Source: Janibacter alkaliphilus
Lineage (GTDB): Bacteria; Actinomycetota; Actinomycetes; Actinomycetales; Dermatophilaceae
Direction: 5' to 3'
DNA: 64,000 bases
NCBI RefSeq assembly: GCF_013408565.1
Contig: NZ_JACBZX010000001.1
Span: 1,550,001-1,614,000 of the forward strand
In this document: positions 9,331 through 17,362 of the stretch, in pieces
Layout of the letters: each line of letters starts with the position of its first letter
Numbering within the stretch: position 1 is the first letter of the stretch
Made by a program: the position numbers and the translations under genes
The notes under the pieces: generated by a model
What the model was told of the DNA's origin: nothing
Seen by the model: only the letters and a program-made list of their open reading frames with translations
The model's database searches: none

Positions 9331-10734
9331 ATGAGACCCGATGCGCTGCAGCAGGCCGTCACGAAGATGGAGCAGCGCGGGGTCGACGGTCGGGCGATCG
9401 CGGTCTTCGAGGACTACTGGCGCCAGCTCGCCGACGGCGCTCACGGCTACATCGCCGAGAGCGATATCGCCCCGCTGACCGAGGTCCCCGAGCTGCGCCA
9501 GGTCGACGTCGACGACGACCAGCGGGCCGAGGCGCTGCGCCGCGTCGCGGTCATCAAGCTCAACGGCGGGCTCGGCACGAGCATGGGCATGTCCGGGCCC
9601 AAGTCCGCGCTCGTCGCCCGCGACGACCTCACCTTCCTCGACGTCATCGCCCGCCAGCTGCTCGCGCTCGGTGAGCAGCACGGCACCCGTCCGCCGCTGG
9701 TGCTGATGAACTCCTTCCGCACCCACGAGCAGTCGGTGCGCATCCTCGAGACCTACCCCGAGCTGGCCCACCAGGACCTGCCGCTGGACTTCCTGCAGTC
9801 GGCCGAGCCCAAGCTCGTCACCGACGACCTCAGCCCGGTCAGCTGGCCCGACGACCCCGAGCTCGAGTGGTGCCCGCCCGGCCACGGCGACGTCTACGTC
9901 TCGCTGGCTACCTCCGGCCTGCTGCAGCAGATGCGCGACGCCGGCATCCGCTACGCCTTCATCTCCAACGCCGACAACCTCGGGGCCACCTGCGACCCCG
10001 ACCTGGCCGCCTGGCTGCTGGAGGAGGGGGTCCCCTTCGCCGCCGAGGTCACCGAGCGCACCGCCAACGACCGGAAGGGCGGTCACCTCGCCGTGCGCAC
10101 TCAGGACGAGCGGATCGTGCTGCGGGACAAGGCGCAGGTCGCGCCGGGCGACGAGGACGCCTTCCAGGACACCGGGCGGCACGGCTGGTTCAACACCAAC
10201 AGCCTGTGGGTCGGGCTCGACGAGCTCGCCGCGCTGCTCGAGGGTCGCGACGGCGGGCTCGGGCTGCCGATCATCGTCAACCGCAAGCGCGTCGACCCGA
10301 CCCGCACCGACGCCCCCGAGGTCATCCAGATCGAGTCGGCGATGGGCACCGCGGTCGAGGCCTTCGCCGGCTCGCAGGCGATCCGGGTGCCGCGCAGCCG
10401 CTTCCGGCCGGTGAAGACGACCAACGAGCTGCTGCTGCTGCGCAGCGACGTCTTCGAGCTCGGCGACGACGCGGTGATCCGCTCCACCACCGGACGCACC
10501 GACCCGACGATCCGGCTCGACGAGCACTACACGCTCATCGCCGACTTCGACGCCCGCTTCCCCCACGGGGTGCCCTCCCTGCAGGACTGCACCTCGCTGA
10601 CCGTCACCGGCGACATCACCTTCGGCGCCGACGTCGTCTGCGTCGGTGACGTCGAGGTCCTCGCACCCGAGGGCCCGGCGCAGGTCGCAGACGGCGCTCG
10701 GCTGGAGGGGCGCATCACGCTCGACCCGGCGTGA
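9331..10734 (+). CDS. UTP--glucose-1-phosphate uridylyltransferase (UDPGP family)
   Basis: 467-residue enzyme making UDP-glucose for cell-envelope and storage glycans. It belongs to the eukaryotic-like UDPGP family, not the short GalU type. The nucleotide-binding LNGGLGTSMGMSGPKS lies at about residues 76-91, PLVLMNSFRTHEQS follows, and the uridine/sugar site has GHGDVYVSL and FISNADNLGAT. FNTNSLWV and the C-terminal left-handed beta-helix-like segment (LTVTGDITFGADVVCVGDV) are also present. The start ATG is preceded by a short GGCGAGC. Its stop overlaps the GTG of the acetyltransferase gene, forming the first pair of an operon that leads to sepX. Confidence 0.95.
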   Translation: MRPDALQQAVTKMEQRGVDGRAIAVFEDYWRQLADGAHGYIAESDIAPLTEVPELRQVDVDDDQRAEALRRVAVIKLNGGLGTSMGMSGPKSALVARDDLTFLDVIARQLLALGEQHGTRPPLVLMNSFRTHEQSVRILETYPELAHQDLPLDFLQSAEPKLVTDDLSPVSWPDDPELEWCPPGHGDVYVSLATSGLLQQMRDAGIRYAFISNADNLGATCDPDLAAWLLEEGVPFAAEVTERTANDRKGGHLAVRTQDERIVLRDKAQVAPGDEDAFQDTGRHGWFNTNSLWVGLDELAALLEGRDGGLGLPIIVNRKRVDPTRTDAPEVIQIESAMGTAVEAFAGSQAIRVPRSRFRPVKTTNELLLLRSDVFELGDDAVIRSTTGRTDPTIRLDEHYTLIADFDARFPHGVPSLQDCTSLTVTGDITFGADVVCVGDVEVLAPEGPAQVADGARLEGRITLDPA

Positions 10735-11399
10735 GCCGGCACTGGCCGGTACGGCTCACCGGGGAGACGCCGACCGGTGTGGGGCTGGTGCTGCGCCCCC
10801 TTCGTCGTCGGGACAAGGGTGAGCTGCTGGAGCTGCGCCGCCAGGACGCCGACTGGCTCCGTCCGTGGGACCCGACGACCCCGCCCGGCGGCGGCCCACG
10901 ACAGGATGCCGTCAGCGACTTCCGGGCCTACCGTCGCGGGCTGGAGGCGGCGGCGCGCAGCGGCAGCACGCTGCCGCTGCTCATCACCTCAGAGGGCCGG
11001 ATCATCGGCCAGATCTCGGCGAACACGATCGTGCACGGCGCCTTCCGCTCGTGCTCGATCGGCTACTGGGTGGCCTCGCGGATGGCCGGTCGCTGGGTGG
11101 CGCCGACCGCGGTCGCGATGCTCGGCGACCACCTGCTCGACCCCGACGGTCGCGCGCTGCACCGGATCCAGCTCGACGTGCGCCCGGAGAACGAGGCCAG
11201 CCTCCGCGTGGTCCGCAAGCTCGGGATGCGTGACGAAGGGCGCCGCGCCGCCTACCTGCACATCGACGGCGACTGGCGCGAGCACCTCTCCTTCGCCCTC
11301 GTCGCCGAAGATCTCGGTCCGGGAGGGCTGCAGATGCGGGTGTCACGTGCGTATCAGCAGTCACGTGCGCGACACACCGGCGGATCTGCCGGGCCCTGA
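10731..11399 (+). CDS. RimJ/RimL-type GNAT N-acetyltransferase
   Basis: 222-residue GNAT-fold acetyltransferase using acetyl-CoA, most like ribosomal-protein N-terminal acetyltransferases. Seen: LRPLRRRDKGELLELRR at the start, the IGYWVASRMAGRWVAPTAVA segment (acetyl-CoA-binding motif A region, about residues 104-125), and RIQLDVRPENEASLRVVRKLGM (about 143-166), the typical C-terminal RimJ signature. It starts at GTG 10731, overlapping the preceding stop. In most actinobacteria this gene lies in the block uridylyltransferase - glp (moeA) - rimJ-like - sepX; here the glp gene is absent. Confidence 0.9.
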   Translation: MSRHWPVRLTGETPTGVGLVLRPLRRRDKGELLELRRQDADWLRPWDPTTPPGGGPRQDAVSDFRAYRRGLEAAARSGSTLPLLITSEGRIIGQISANTIVHGAFRSCSIGYWVASRMAGRWVAPTAVAMLGDHLLDPDGRALHRIQLDVRPENEASLRVVRKLGMRDEGRRAAYLHIDGDWREHLSFALVAEDLGPGGLQMRVSRAYQQSRARHTGGSAGP

Positions 11400-11425
11400 G
11401 GCCGGGGCTGCATAGCGTTGCCCCC

Positions 11426-12463
11426 GTGCAGTCGAGCAGCCTCATCTTCGTCATCGTCGTGGCGATCTGGGCCGTGTACCTGCTCCAGTACTGGATCAAG
11501 CGACGCGACCACCTCTCTACGGTGCGATCCGTCGACCGCTTCTCCGCGGCGATGCGTGTGCTCGACCACCACCGGCTGCACGACGAGGGCGCCGAGCCCG
11601 CGCCGCGCTCCTACGCGATCACCCCGACGAAGGCGGCCCGCCCCACGGTGACCGTCAAGCGCGCCGCCGCCCCCCGGGCTGCGCACGACGGCGGTGCTCA
11701 CGACGGTGTCCATGAGACCCGCGACGCCGGCGCCCCCGACCACGAGAGCCCGGTGCAGCCCATGACCTCCGCGCAGCCCGCTGCCCGCCGCACCCTCATC
11801 GACCGGGTCGTCGACGCACCCCGACGGGTGCGCGGCCTCACCCTGCTGGCCCACCTCGCGCTGCTGCCGGTGGTGCTGCTGCTCACCGCCTTCGGGCCGC
11901 TGCCCTGGTGGCTGCCCGTCGTCATGCTCGTCGGCACCGCCGGTGCCTTCGGCTGGCTGCGTCAGGGCGTCGTCGAGGAGCGGGCCGCCGCGCGCGCCCA
12001 CGCGCGTGCCGTCCGCCACCACGCCGACACGGGCGCACCCGAGCGGGCGCGCACCGCACCTGCTGCCACCCGCACCGCGGCTGCTCGTCCTGCCGCCACG
12101 CGCAGCTCGGCCCCCCGCACCTCGACCGCGGCCGCGCCGACTGCTGAGGCGACGGTTCGTCGTGAGCGGGCGGACGCCCCCTTCGACGCCCAGCCGAGCG
12201 CCGATCTGCCGCAGGCCGAGGCGCCCACGGCCGAGGTGGTCGAGCCGGTCGAGGCCCGCACCGAGCCGGAGCCGGGAACGTGGCAGCCGGTGCCCGTGCC
12301 GCGCCCGACCTACACGATGAAGGCCCGCGTGCAGCGGCCCGAGCCGGCCCCGCTGCCGGCCGAGCAGCCGCGCCAGGCGATGGCTCCGGTCGAGGACGAC
12401 CTCGAGGAGCTGCCGGCTGTGGACGGCGACCTCGTCGCCCCGCGCCGCGTCGTCGGCGGCTGA
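11426..12463 (+). CDS. divisome membrane protein of the SepX/GlpR family
   Basis: 345 residues. The N-terminal transmembrane helix (SSLIFVIVVAIWAVYLLQYW, residues 3-22) is followed by KRRDHLSTVRSVDRFSAAMRVL, the family signature. A long Ala/Pro/Arg-rich linker, two further hydrophobic segments (about 130-150 and 153-172) and an extended Ala/Glu/Pro-rich disordered tail complete it. In Streptomyces the family member SepX supports septation. In Corynebacterium, GlpR is the membrane receptor for the gephyrin-like Glp and links to Wag31. Synteny (after uridylyltransferase and RimJ-like genes) supports the call. The start is GTG 11426, 26 bp after the acetyltransferase stop. The partner glp is not at its usual place. 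Confidence 0.82.
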   Translation: MQSSSLIFVIVVAIWAVYLLQYWIKRRDHLSTVRSVDRFSAAMRVLDHHRLHDEGAEPAPRSYAITPTKAARPTVTVKRAAAPRAAHDGGAHDGVHETRDAGAPDHESPVQPMTSAQPAARRTLIDRVVDAPRRVRGLTLLAHLALLPVVLLLTAFGPLPWWLPVVMLVGTAGAFGWLRQGVVEERAAARAHARAVRHHADTGAPERARTAPAATRTAAARPAATRSSAPRTSTAAAPTAEATVRRERADAPFDAQPSADLPQAEAPTAEVVEPVEARTEPEPGTWQPVPVPRPTYTMKARVQRPEPAPLPAEQPRQAMAPVEDDLEELPAVDGDLVAPRRVVGG

Positions 12464-12577
12464 GCCGCCCCCCTTCGCCCCGGGCTGCCGCCCCCTTCGC
12501 CAGGCTGGGCTACCGACCCGGGCCTGTCTTCCACTCGGTCCCTCTGCCCCGGCCCTCTGGCCGACCTCTCCCGTCAC

Positions 12578-12662
12578 AAAACTGCTGCTGGCACCAGTTC
12601 CGCCACCCAGCCGCACCTCGTAGTGCTGCTGACTCACGGAACTGCAGCCAGCAGCAGTTCCG
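12578..12662. repeat. dispersed 85-bp repeat family A, copy 1
   Basis: Intergenic element made of two inverted-repeat blocks (AACTGCTGCTGGCACCAGTT and AACTGCAGCCAGCAGCAGTT) separated by a spacer containing CCAGCCGCACCTCGT. Close copies occur at 19006-19086 and 31944-32028 in the same orientation. It lies between the convergent ends of sepX and the AI-2E exporter gene, so it could act as a bidirectional terminator. Confidence 0.8.
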
Positions 12663-12725
12663 ATGTCACGGGTCGGTCCGGGGCGAGACGAAGGGGAGAT
12701 GGCGGTGCGGATGCGGCTGGCCCGG

Positions 12726-14042
12726 TCAGGTGCGGTAGGTGCCCTCGCCGCGTCCGGTCTCGGGGATGACGTCGCTGTCGGCGACGTCCTGATCGATCTG
12801 CGCCTGTTCCTCCTCGGTGACGAGATCCTCGGGATGCTCGTCGCCGTCCTGCGGCTCGGAGGAGAGCAGGTGGTGGCCGACGGCGTTGAGCACGGCCAGC
12901 AGCGGCACGGCGAAGAGCGCGCCGAAGACCCCGCCGATGATGACGCCGCTGCCGATGCCGAGCACGACCGCCATCGGGTGCACCCGGACCGCGCGCCCGA
13001 GCAGCAGCGGCTGTAGGAGGTTGGCCTCGGCCTGCTGGACGATGACGGTCACGCCGAGCATGGCGAGCGCGGCCAGCGGCCCCTGGGTGACCAGCGCGAG
13101 CACGACCGCGATGAAGCCGCTGACGAAGGCCCCGATGATCGGGATGAAGGCGCCGAAGAAGGTGAGCAGCGCGATGCCGGAGGCGAAGGGGACCCCGAGC
13201 GCGAAGGCGCCCAGGCCGATCCCGAGCGCGTCGACGGCGGCGACGAGGATGGTGGCGCGGGTGAAGGCCTTGAGCTGGGCCCAGGCGATCCGGCCGCTGC
13301 TGAGGGCGCGGGCGCGGGCCGGTCGGGGGAAGAGGCGCACCACCCAGGCCCAGATGCGCGGGCCGTCGTAGAGGAAGAAGAAGAGGACGAACATCGTCAG
13401 CACGAAGCCGGTGGCGATCGAGCCCGCGGTCAGACCGGCCTGGGCGGCCGAGCTGGACAGGTCGCCGCCGGCGTTGACCTGCTCCCAGCGCTCGGAGACC
13501 CACGAGGTCAGCTGGCTCTCGGAGACGCCGAAGGTGTCCTCGATCCACTGCCGCATGTCGGCGACGCCTTCGCCGACCTGGTCGGTGATGTCGCCGAACT
13601 GGCTCGCGAACTGGTTGACGACGAAGCTGAAGAGGGCGATGAGCGCGGTCAGCGTGCCGAGCACGGTGAGCCCGGCGGCGGGGCCGCGCGGCAGGATGAT
13701 CCGCAGCCGCTGGTAGACCGGGTCGAGCAGGGCGGCCAGCAGCACGGCGACGATCACCGGGAAGACGACCTGGTGCATGAACCAGACCCCGCGCATCAGC
13801 GCGTAGATGGCGGCGGCGATGAGCAGCAGCCGCCAGGCCCACTCGCTGGCGTCGCGGATGGTCTGCGGCACGGCGCTGGCCTGGCTGCCAGGGGCGGGGG
13901 CGGTGGTGCGTACGACGATCTCGCGCTCCGGGCGGGGACGGGGCAGGCGTGGGGCGCGGGCGCGGCCGGACGTGCCGGACCGCTCGCGGCGCCGCAGCGA
14001 GCGCGCGATCTCGCCGATGCTTCTCGGGGTGCTCTCGGGCAT
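12726..14042 (-). CDS. AI-2E family transporter
   Basis: 438-residue multi-pass membrane protein of the AI-2 exporter/YdiK-PerM family. An Arg-rich N-terminal tail (about residues 1-70) precedes TM helices beginning at WAWRLLLIAAAIYALMRGVW. Hydrophilic segments (VNQFASQFGDITDQVGEGVADMRQWIEDTF) alternate with helices, and the conserved GAFIPIIGAFVSG and QQAEANLLQPLLLGRAVRVHPM motifs sit in the C-terminal half, as expected for the family. An acidic tail ends the protein. The start ATG 14042 has GAGGA six bases upstream. The open frame continues back through the tRNA-Ala gene, but that part is antisense tRNA. The substrate is not predictable. Confidence 0.9.
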   Translation of the reverse strand: MPESTPRSIGEIARSLRRRERSGTSGRARAPRLPRPRPEREIVVRTTAPAPGSQASAVPQTIRDASEWAWRLLLIAAAIYALMRGVWFMHQVVFPVIVAVLLAALLDPVYQRLRIILPRGPAAGLTVLGTLTALIALFSFVVNQFASQFGDITDQVGEGVADMRQWIEDTFGVSESQLTSWVSERWEQVNAGGDLSSSAAQAGLTAGSIATGFVLTMFVLFFFLYDGPRIWAWVVRLFPRPARARALSSGRIAWAQLKAFTRATILVAAVDALGIGLGAFALGVPFASGIALLTFFGAFIPIIGAFVSGFIAVVLALVTQGPLAALAMLGVTVIVQQAEANLLQPLLLGRAVRVHPMAVVLGIGSGVIIGGVFGALFAVPLLAVLNAVGHHLLSSEPQDGDEHPEDLVTEEEQAQIDQDVADSDVIPETGRGEGTYRT

Positions 14043-14181
14043 GCAGGTCCTCGTCCGGGCGGATGGCTCCCCGAGGCTATCCCGGCACGGGGACATCGCC
14101 GGCCTGGGAGGGCGGGCTCGGCGGTTTCCAGCCCGGGCCAGCGCGGTGTTATCGTCTCTGCTGCACCTGATGAGGGTGCTC

Positions 14182-14256
<75 letters not shown>

Positions 14257-14314
14257 CGTCAGGATCCACGTCAGTTCAGCTGTGACGCGGCGCCCAGGGC
14301 GGACTCGTCTTGCT

Positions 14315-15223
14315 TCACCCATCACCCGATTCCCTCTTCGGGCACCCCAGCGTCCCTATGGCAGCGCCGACTACGATGAACTCGTCCGAGAGTTCCAGTG
14401 GCGACCAGACCTGACATTGGTAGAGCCGACGTCCCTCGTGCGCGAAGGGATACATGATGGCGAACTGCACCGCATCGAGCTCGGCGAGATCAATCATCGC
14501 CCGAAGGGACGGTTGTTCCAGGCCGCAAGTGCACCACGTCCCGTCATCGCCGTACCTGAGTCGCCCGTAGCGCATCGCCTCTGGTCGGGAGAGGAACAGC
14601 GGTATCGCCCTGTCCGGCAAGGTGCCGTTCGATGGCGGACTGTCTTCGATGGGAGTGAGTAGCCAAGATGCCGTCGGCTCCCCATCCTCCGCTTGCCTGA
14701 TTGTCCAGAAGGGTTGACCAATAGCGGATTCGTCGGGCAGGGCGATTGGACCCAACCAGGAAGCGATAATCCGGCCGAAATCCGGAATCGTCTCACCGTC
14801 CACGTACTTGATGCCGTGGTCTTCCAGGTACCTTAGGGCGCCGCTTTGAAATCCCTTCATTGACACGAAAACACCAATCGTGCTTGGCATGTCACTGATC
14901 TTGCCGTGGAACGCGATTACCTCATCCCGCGTTGTTCGGCGCTTGTGATCCTTGCACTCGATAGCCACGCGGTGGCGAACGCCTGCCACCTCGAACTCGA
15001 AGTAGACATCAATGGCATAGGTGTTTCCTCGCTTGTCTGCGACTTTCGCCCCGTTGGTGACGCGGATGTTCTGAGCATGTAGGACCAGCAGGGACTGATA
15101 CATGTAGGTAACGTAGCCTTCGAGGAACTCGCCCGGACGCGCCTTTCGGCCGCGATTGGCTCGCATCCACAGGTCGAAGTTTCTTCGCATCTCGTCCAAG
15201 GCTCGATCTCCTTGCCTTTGCAT
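14315..15223 (-). CDS. Mrr-like restriction endonuclease domain protein
   Basis: 302 residues. The N-terminal part (about 10-160) contains a PD-(D/E)XK core: AIDVYFEFEVAG (Asp), then HRVAIECKDHKRRTT with the E-x-K pair, then FHGKISDMPSTIGVFVSMKG and GALRYLEDHGIKYVD. This arrangement is typical of Mrr-type endonucleases that cut modified or foreign DNA. The C-terminal half (about 165-302) is unrecognised, with CTCG and a mixed alpha/beta look. The ATG at 15223 has AAGGA upstream; an in-frame TTG at 15262 is possible but weaker. Composition is lower in GC than the neighbours and codon use is looser, consistent with horizontal transfer. No methyltransferase accompanies it. Confidence 0.78.
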   Translation of the reverse strand: MQRQGDRALDEMRRNFDLWMRANRGRKARPGEFLEGYVTYMYQSLLVLHAQNIRVTNGAKVADKRGNTYAIDVYFEFEVAGVRHRVAIECKDHKRRTTRDEVIAFHGKISDMPSTIGVFVSMKGFQSGALRYLEDHGIKYVDGETIPDFGRIIASWLGPIALPDESAIGQPFWTIRQAEDGEPTASWLLTPIEDSPPSNGTLPDRAIPLFLSRPEAMRYGRLRYGDDGTWCTCGLEQPSLRAMIDLAELDAVQFAIMYPFAHEGRRLYQCQVWSPLELSDEFIVVGAAIGTLGCPKRESGDG

Positions 15224-15305
15224 GGTGGCTTTCCTTGAGATGGTAGATGCATGGTCAGACAACCCACCTCACTCGGAACTAGAGAGGTGGCTCGGAACCT
15301 CATGG

Positions 15306-15534
15306 CACTGCTGAGTCGAGTGGTCCGCTGGTTGTTCGATTGCTCCAAGGCCTGCTCGGTCGTCGTCGTGCCGAGGTGGCGCAGGTTAGATATCGCCGTG
15401 GCGATCGATGCATGGCCGATCCCGGGCTTGAACCGTAATGGGATGCGCTCCCTCGAGAGCCAGAGGCAGGACGCGTCACGCCGCAGGTCGTGGATGCGCC
15501 GAATCTTGCACCTATGGCACCAGGAATGACGCAC
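15306..15534 (-). pseudogene. tyrosine recombinase (phage integrase) C-terminal remnant
   Basis: About 70 residues read on the minus strand as RIHDLRRDAS ... IGHASIATAISNLRHL ... TEQALEQ, matching the end of tyrosine recombinases. The HxxR box (HDLR) and the later GH of the GHxSIxT motif are kept. The position expected for the catalytic Tyr (normally TYGHL or similar) reads NLRHL, so the nucleophile is gone. The N-terminal domains are missing and no proper start or stop frames the piece. Being next to the right-hand tRNA repeat fits an integrase relic. Confidence 0.7.
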
Positions 15535-15562
15535 AGCGCAGGACCTCCAGCGCCTTCACACT

Positions 15563-15598
15563 GAGAAATTCAGAGGTTCGAATCCCCTGGGCTCCGCC
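15563..15598 (+). repeat. right attachment-site-like repeat (partial tRNA-Ala 3' end)
   Basis: 36 bases matching the 3' end of tRNA-Ala at 30 positions, including a perfect 14-base GGTTCGAATCCCCT. It is in the same orientation as the tRNA and lacks any 5' tRNA half, so it is not a functional tRNA. Differences from tRNA-Ala suggest either drift or that the donor att derived from another tRNA. Confidence 0.8.
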
Positions 15599-15685
15599 AC
15601 TATTCGATCCTGATCTGTTTCGTCGGCCCGCTGTCCTCCGGCGGTGGCTTCTCCTGGCCATCCGCCTGATCGCTAACCTCGAGGC

Positions 15686-15968
15686 ATGAACCGTTGGGAA
15701 CGGCTGCTCGAGCCGACACCCTTCCAACGTTGGATCGACCGACGCGGACGCGCGATCATCCTCACCTCCCTCGCAGTGGCTGCCGTGTCTCTGTGGTTGT
15801 TCATCGAGATCGTCAGGCAGGACGGATGGGGATGGAGCGTGCTCTCGCCTCTCGCCTCTCGTCTCTATCTCGATCCTCGTGGTGCAGGTGCCCTTCACGG
15901 TGCGTCTGACGCGGCGGTACATCGCGGCCTACGAGGTGCAAGAGGCGCGATCCGCCGACGAGCGCTGA
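15686..15968 (+). pseudogene. small two-helix membrane protein gene, frameshifted by a 7-bp tandem duplication
   Basis: From ATG 15686 the frame encodes MNRWERLLEPTPFQRWIDRR and a first membrane helix (AIILTSLAVAAVSLWLFI). After GWSVLSPL the continuation VSISILVVQVPFTVRLTRRY (second helix) lies in the next frame, ending with a TGA at 15966-15968. The switch coincides with a tandem 7-base duplication (CGCCTCT twice, about 15845-15858). Removing one copy restores a single frame of about 91 residues. Function is unknown; no other family features are visible. It could be a genuine loss or an assembly error. Confidence 0.65.
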
Positions 15969-16024
15969 TCTCCCGTGCCGCGGGCTCTTCCCCGGCCGCC
16001 CGCTGCTCCTGGATCAGATCCGCG

Positions 16025-16492
16025 TCAGTCCACCGGCTTCATGACGTCCACCCACGCCGCCCCGGTGAGCTCAGCGAGCTGGTCCGGGGTGGTCCGCACC
16101 GCGCTGCTCGGGCTGCCGCCCGCCGGGTAGACGACGTCGAAGGCGCGCAGCGACTCGTCGCAGCAGATCTCGACCCCCTCCGGATGGCCGAAGGGGGAGA
16201 CCCCTCCGACCGGCTGACCGGTCAGCTCCTCGGCCTCCTCCCGCGCAAGCATCCGCGGCTTGGCGCCGAAGGCCGCGCGGAAGCGCGCGTTGTCCAGGCG
16301 TGCATCGCCGCGAGTGACCAGCAGCAGCACCCGCTCGCCCGCGCGCACTGCCAGGGTCTTGGCGATCTGCCCCGGCACCACCCCCAGCGCCGCGGCGGCC
16401 GCGTCGACCGTGGCCGTCCCCGCCTTCGGCTCGATCACCCGCAGCCCGGCGCCGCGCTCGTCGAGCCAGGCCTGCACGTGCTCGGTGCTCAT
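16025..16492 (-). CDS. YbaK/EbsC-family aminoacyl-tRNA deacylase
   Basis: 155-residue protein of the Cys-tRNA(Pro)/prolyl-tRNA editing-like domain family, which hydrolyses mischarged tRNA in trans. Seen: TVDAAAAALGVVPGQIAKTLAVRAGERVLLLVTRGDARLD (N-terminal two thirds, with the conserved Lys of QIAKTL), the VGGVSPFGHPEGVEICCDESL motif and the terminal PDQLAELTGAAWVDVM. The ATG at 16492 follows an AAGGGGG ribosome-binding site. It diverges from the guanidine riboswitch region. The precise tRNA substrate is not predictable. Confidence 0.9.
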   Translation of the reverse strand: MSTEHVQAWLDERGAGLRVIEPKAGTATVDAAAAALGVVPGQIAKTLAVRAGERVLLLVTRGDARLDNARFRAAFGAKPRMLAREEAEELTGQPVGGVSPFGHPEGVEICCDESLRAFDVVYPAGGSPSSAVRTTPDQLAELTGAAWVDVMKPVD

Positions 16493-16600
16493 CACGCCCC
16501 CTTCGCCCGTCCTGTCGACGTCGCCGCTCGTCACGTCTCGCCGCGATCCTGCCACGTCACCCGGAGCCGCTACCGTGGTCCGCAGGACCCAGCGACGGGG

Positions 16601-16644
16601 CCGCGGACGAGGGAGCAGTACCCGCACGGCGACAAGACTGACTC
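16601..16644 (+). promoter_or_regulatory. guanidine-III riboswitch
   Basis: The leader of the SMR genes contains the three conserved blocks of this class in order: GGACGAGG, GTACCC and GACAAGAC. GCGG can pair with CCGC to form the pseudoknot, and GAGCAGT with ACTGACTC (one bulge) forms the second stem. It ends just before the ribosome-binding site GAAGGGG, consistent with translational control by free guanidine. Assigned by reading against the known consensus; no covariance model was run. Confidence 0.8.
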
Positions 16645-16660
16645 ACGAAGGGGTGTCGTC

Positions 16661-16975
16661 ATGGCCTGGTTGGTCCTCATCCTCTCCGGAGCGCTGGAGG
16701 CGGTGTGGGCCGCCGCGCTCTCCGCCTCCGAAGGCTTCCGCCGTCGCGGCCCGGCCGCCCTCTTCGTCGTCGGCCTCATCGGCAGCATCGGCGGCCTCGC
16801 GTGGGCGATGCGCGAGCTGCCCACCGGCACCGCCTACGCCGTCTGGGTCGGCGTCGGCGCCACCCTCACCGTGCTGTGGGGCTTCGTCACCAAGCAGGAG
16901 CGCCCGACCGCCGCGCGGATCGCCCTGCTGGTCGTGCTCGTCGGCTCGGTCATCGGCCTGAAGGTGGTGGGTTGA
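16661..16975 (+). CDS. SMR-family guanidinium exporter subunit
   Basis: 104-residue four-helix small multidrug resistance protein. It starts MAWLVLILSGALEAVWAAAL; the membrane-embedded Glu in TM1 (Leu-Glu-Ala-Val-Trp) is the proton/substrate-coupling residue. The GTAYAVWVGVGATLT motif of TM3 and GLKVVG at the end are typical of the SugE/Gdx branch. The gene is first in a two-gene unit with the next SMR gene, suggesting a heterodimer. The guanidine-III riboswitch upstream argues strongly that the substrate is guanidinium. The ATG has GAAGGGG 7-8 bases upstream. Confidence 0.93.
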   Translation: MAWLVLILSGALEAVWAAALSASEGFRRRGPAALFVVGLIGSIGGLAWAMRELPTGTAYAVWVGVGATLTVLWGFVTKQERPTAARIALLVVLVGSVIGLKVVG

Positions 16976-16978
16976 GCG

Positions 16979-17338
16979 ATGCCGTGGATCATCCTGCTGA
17001 TCAGCGCGGTCTTCGAGGCCGTGTGGGCGACCGCGCTCGGCATGACCGACGGGCTCACCGAGCCGCTGCCCACCCTCGTCTTCGCCGTCGCGCTGCTGCT
17101 GAGCATGCTCGGGCTGGGCAGCGCGCTGCGGCACATCCCGCTCGGCACCGCCTACGCGGTGTGGACCGGCGTCGGCGCGGCCCTGACCGTCGCCTACGCG
17201 ATCGCCACCGGCGAGGAGAGCGTCTCGGTCGCCAAGCTCGTCTTCCTCGTCGGCATCGTCGGCGCGGTCGTCGGGCTCAAGCTCGTGCCGCACGACGAAC
17301 CGGCCGAGGTGGACGGAGCCCCCGCCGACGCGGGCTGA
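16979..17338 (+). CDS. SMR-family guanidinium exporter subunit, second gene
   Basis: 119-residue paralogue of the preceding protein, starting 3 bp after its stop. The TM1 Glu is in AVFEAVWATAL. IPLGTAYAVWTGVGAALT marks TM3, and VGAVVGLKLV ends TM4. It has an extra hydrophilic C-terminal tail (HDEPAEVDGAPADAG) absent from the first subunit. Paired SMR genes usually form an obligate or preferential heterodimer with antiparallel topology. Co-transcription behind the guanidine riboswitch is evident from spacing. Confidence 0.92.
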   Translation: MPWIILLISAVFEAVWATALGMTDGLTEPLPTLVFAVALLLSMLGLGSALRHIPLGTAYAVWTGVGAALTVAYAIATGEESVSVAKLVFLVGIVGAVVGLKLVPHDEPAEVDGAPADAG

Positions 17339-17362
17339 TCCGGTCGCCCTCGTGCCGGCTGC

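Noticed and set aside
15563..15598. A second tRNA gene
   Set aside because: Only the 3' third of a tRNA is present; no D arm or anticodon arm upstream. Interpreted as an attachment-site remnant.
15512..15922. 136-codon minus-strand frame opposite the small membrane gene
   Set aside because: No motif or helix pattern; overlaps the tRNA-like repeat and the better plus-strand gene.
16118..16627. Longer start for the YbaK-like gene (up to 16627)
   Set aside because: Extra residues overlap the guanidine riboswitch on the opposite strand and lack similarity; ATG 16492 has a strong ribosome-binding site.
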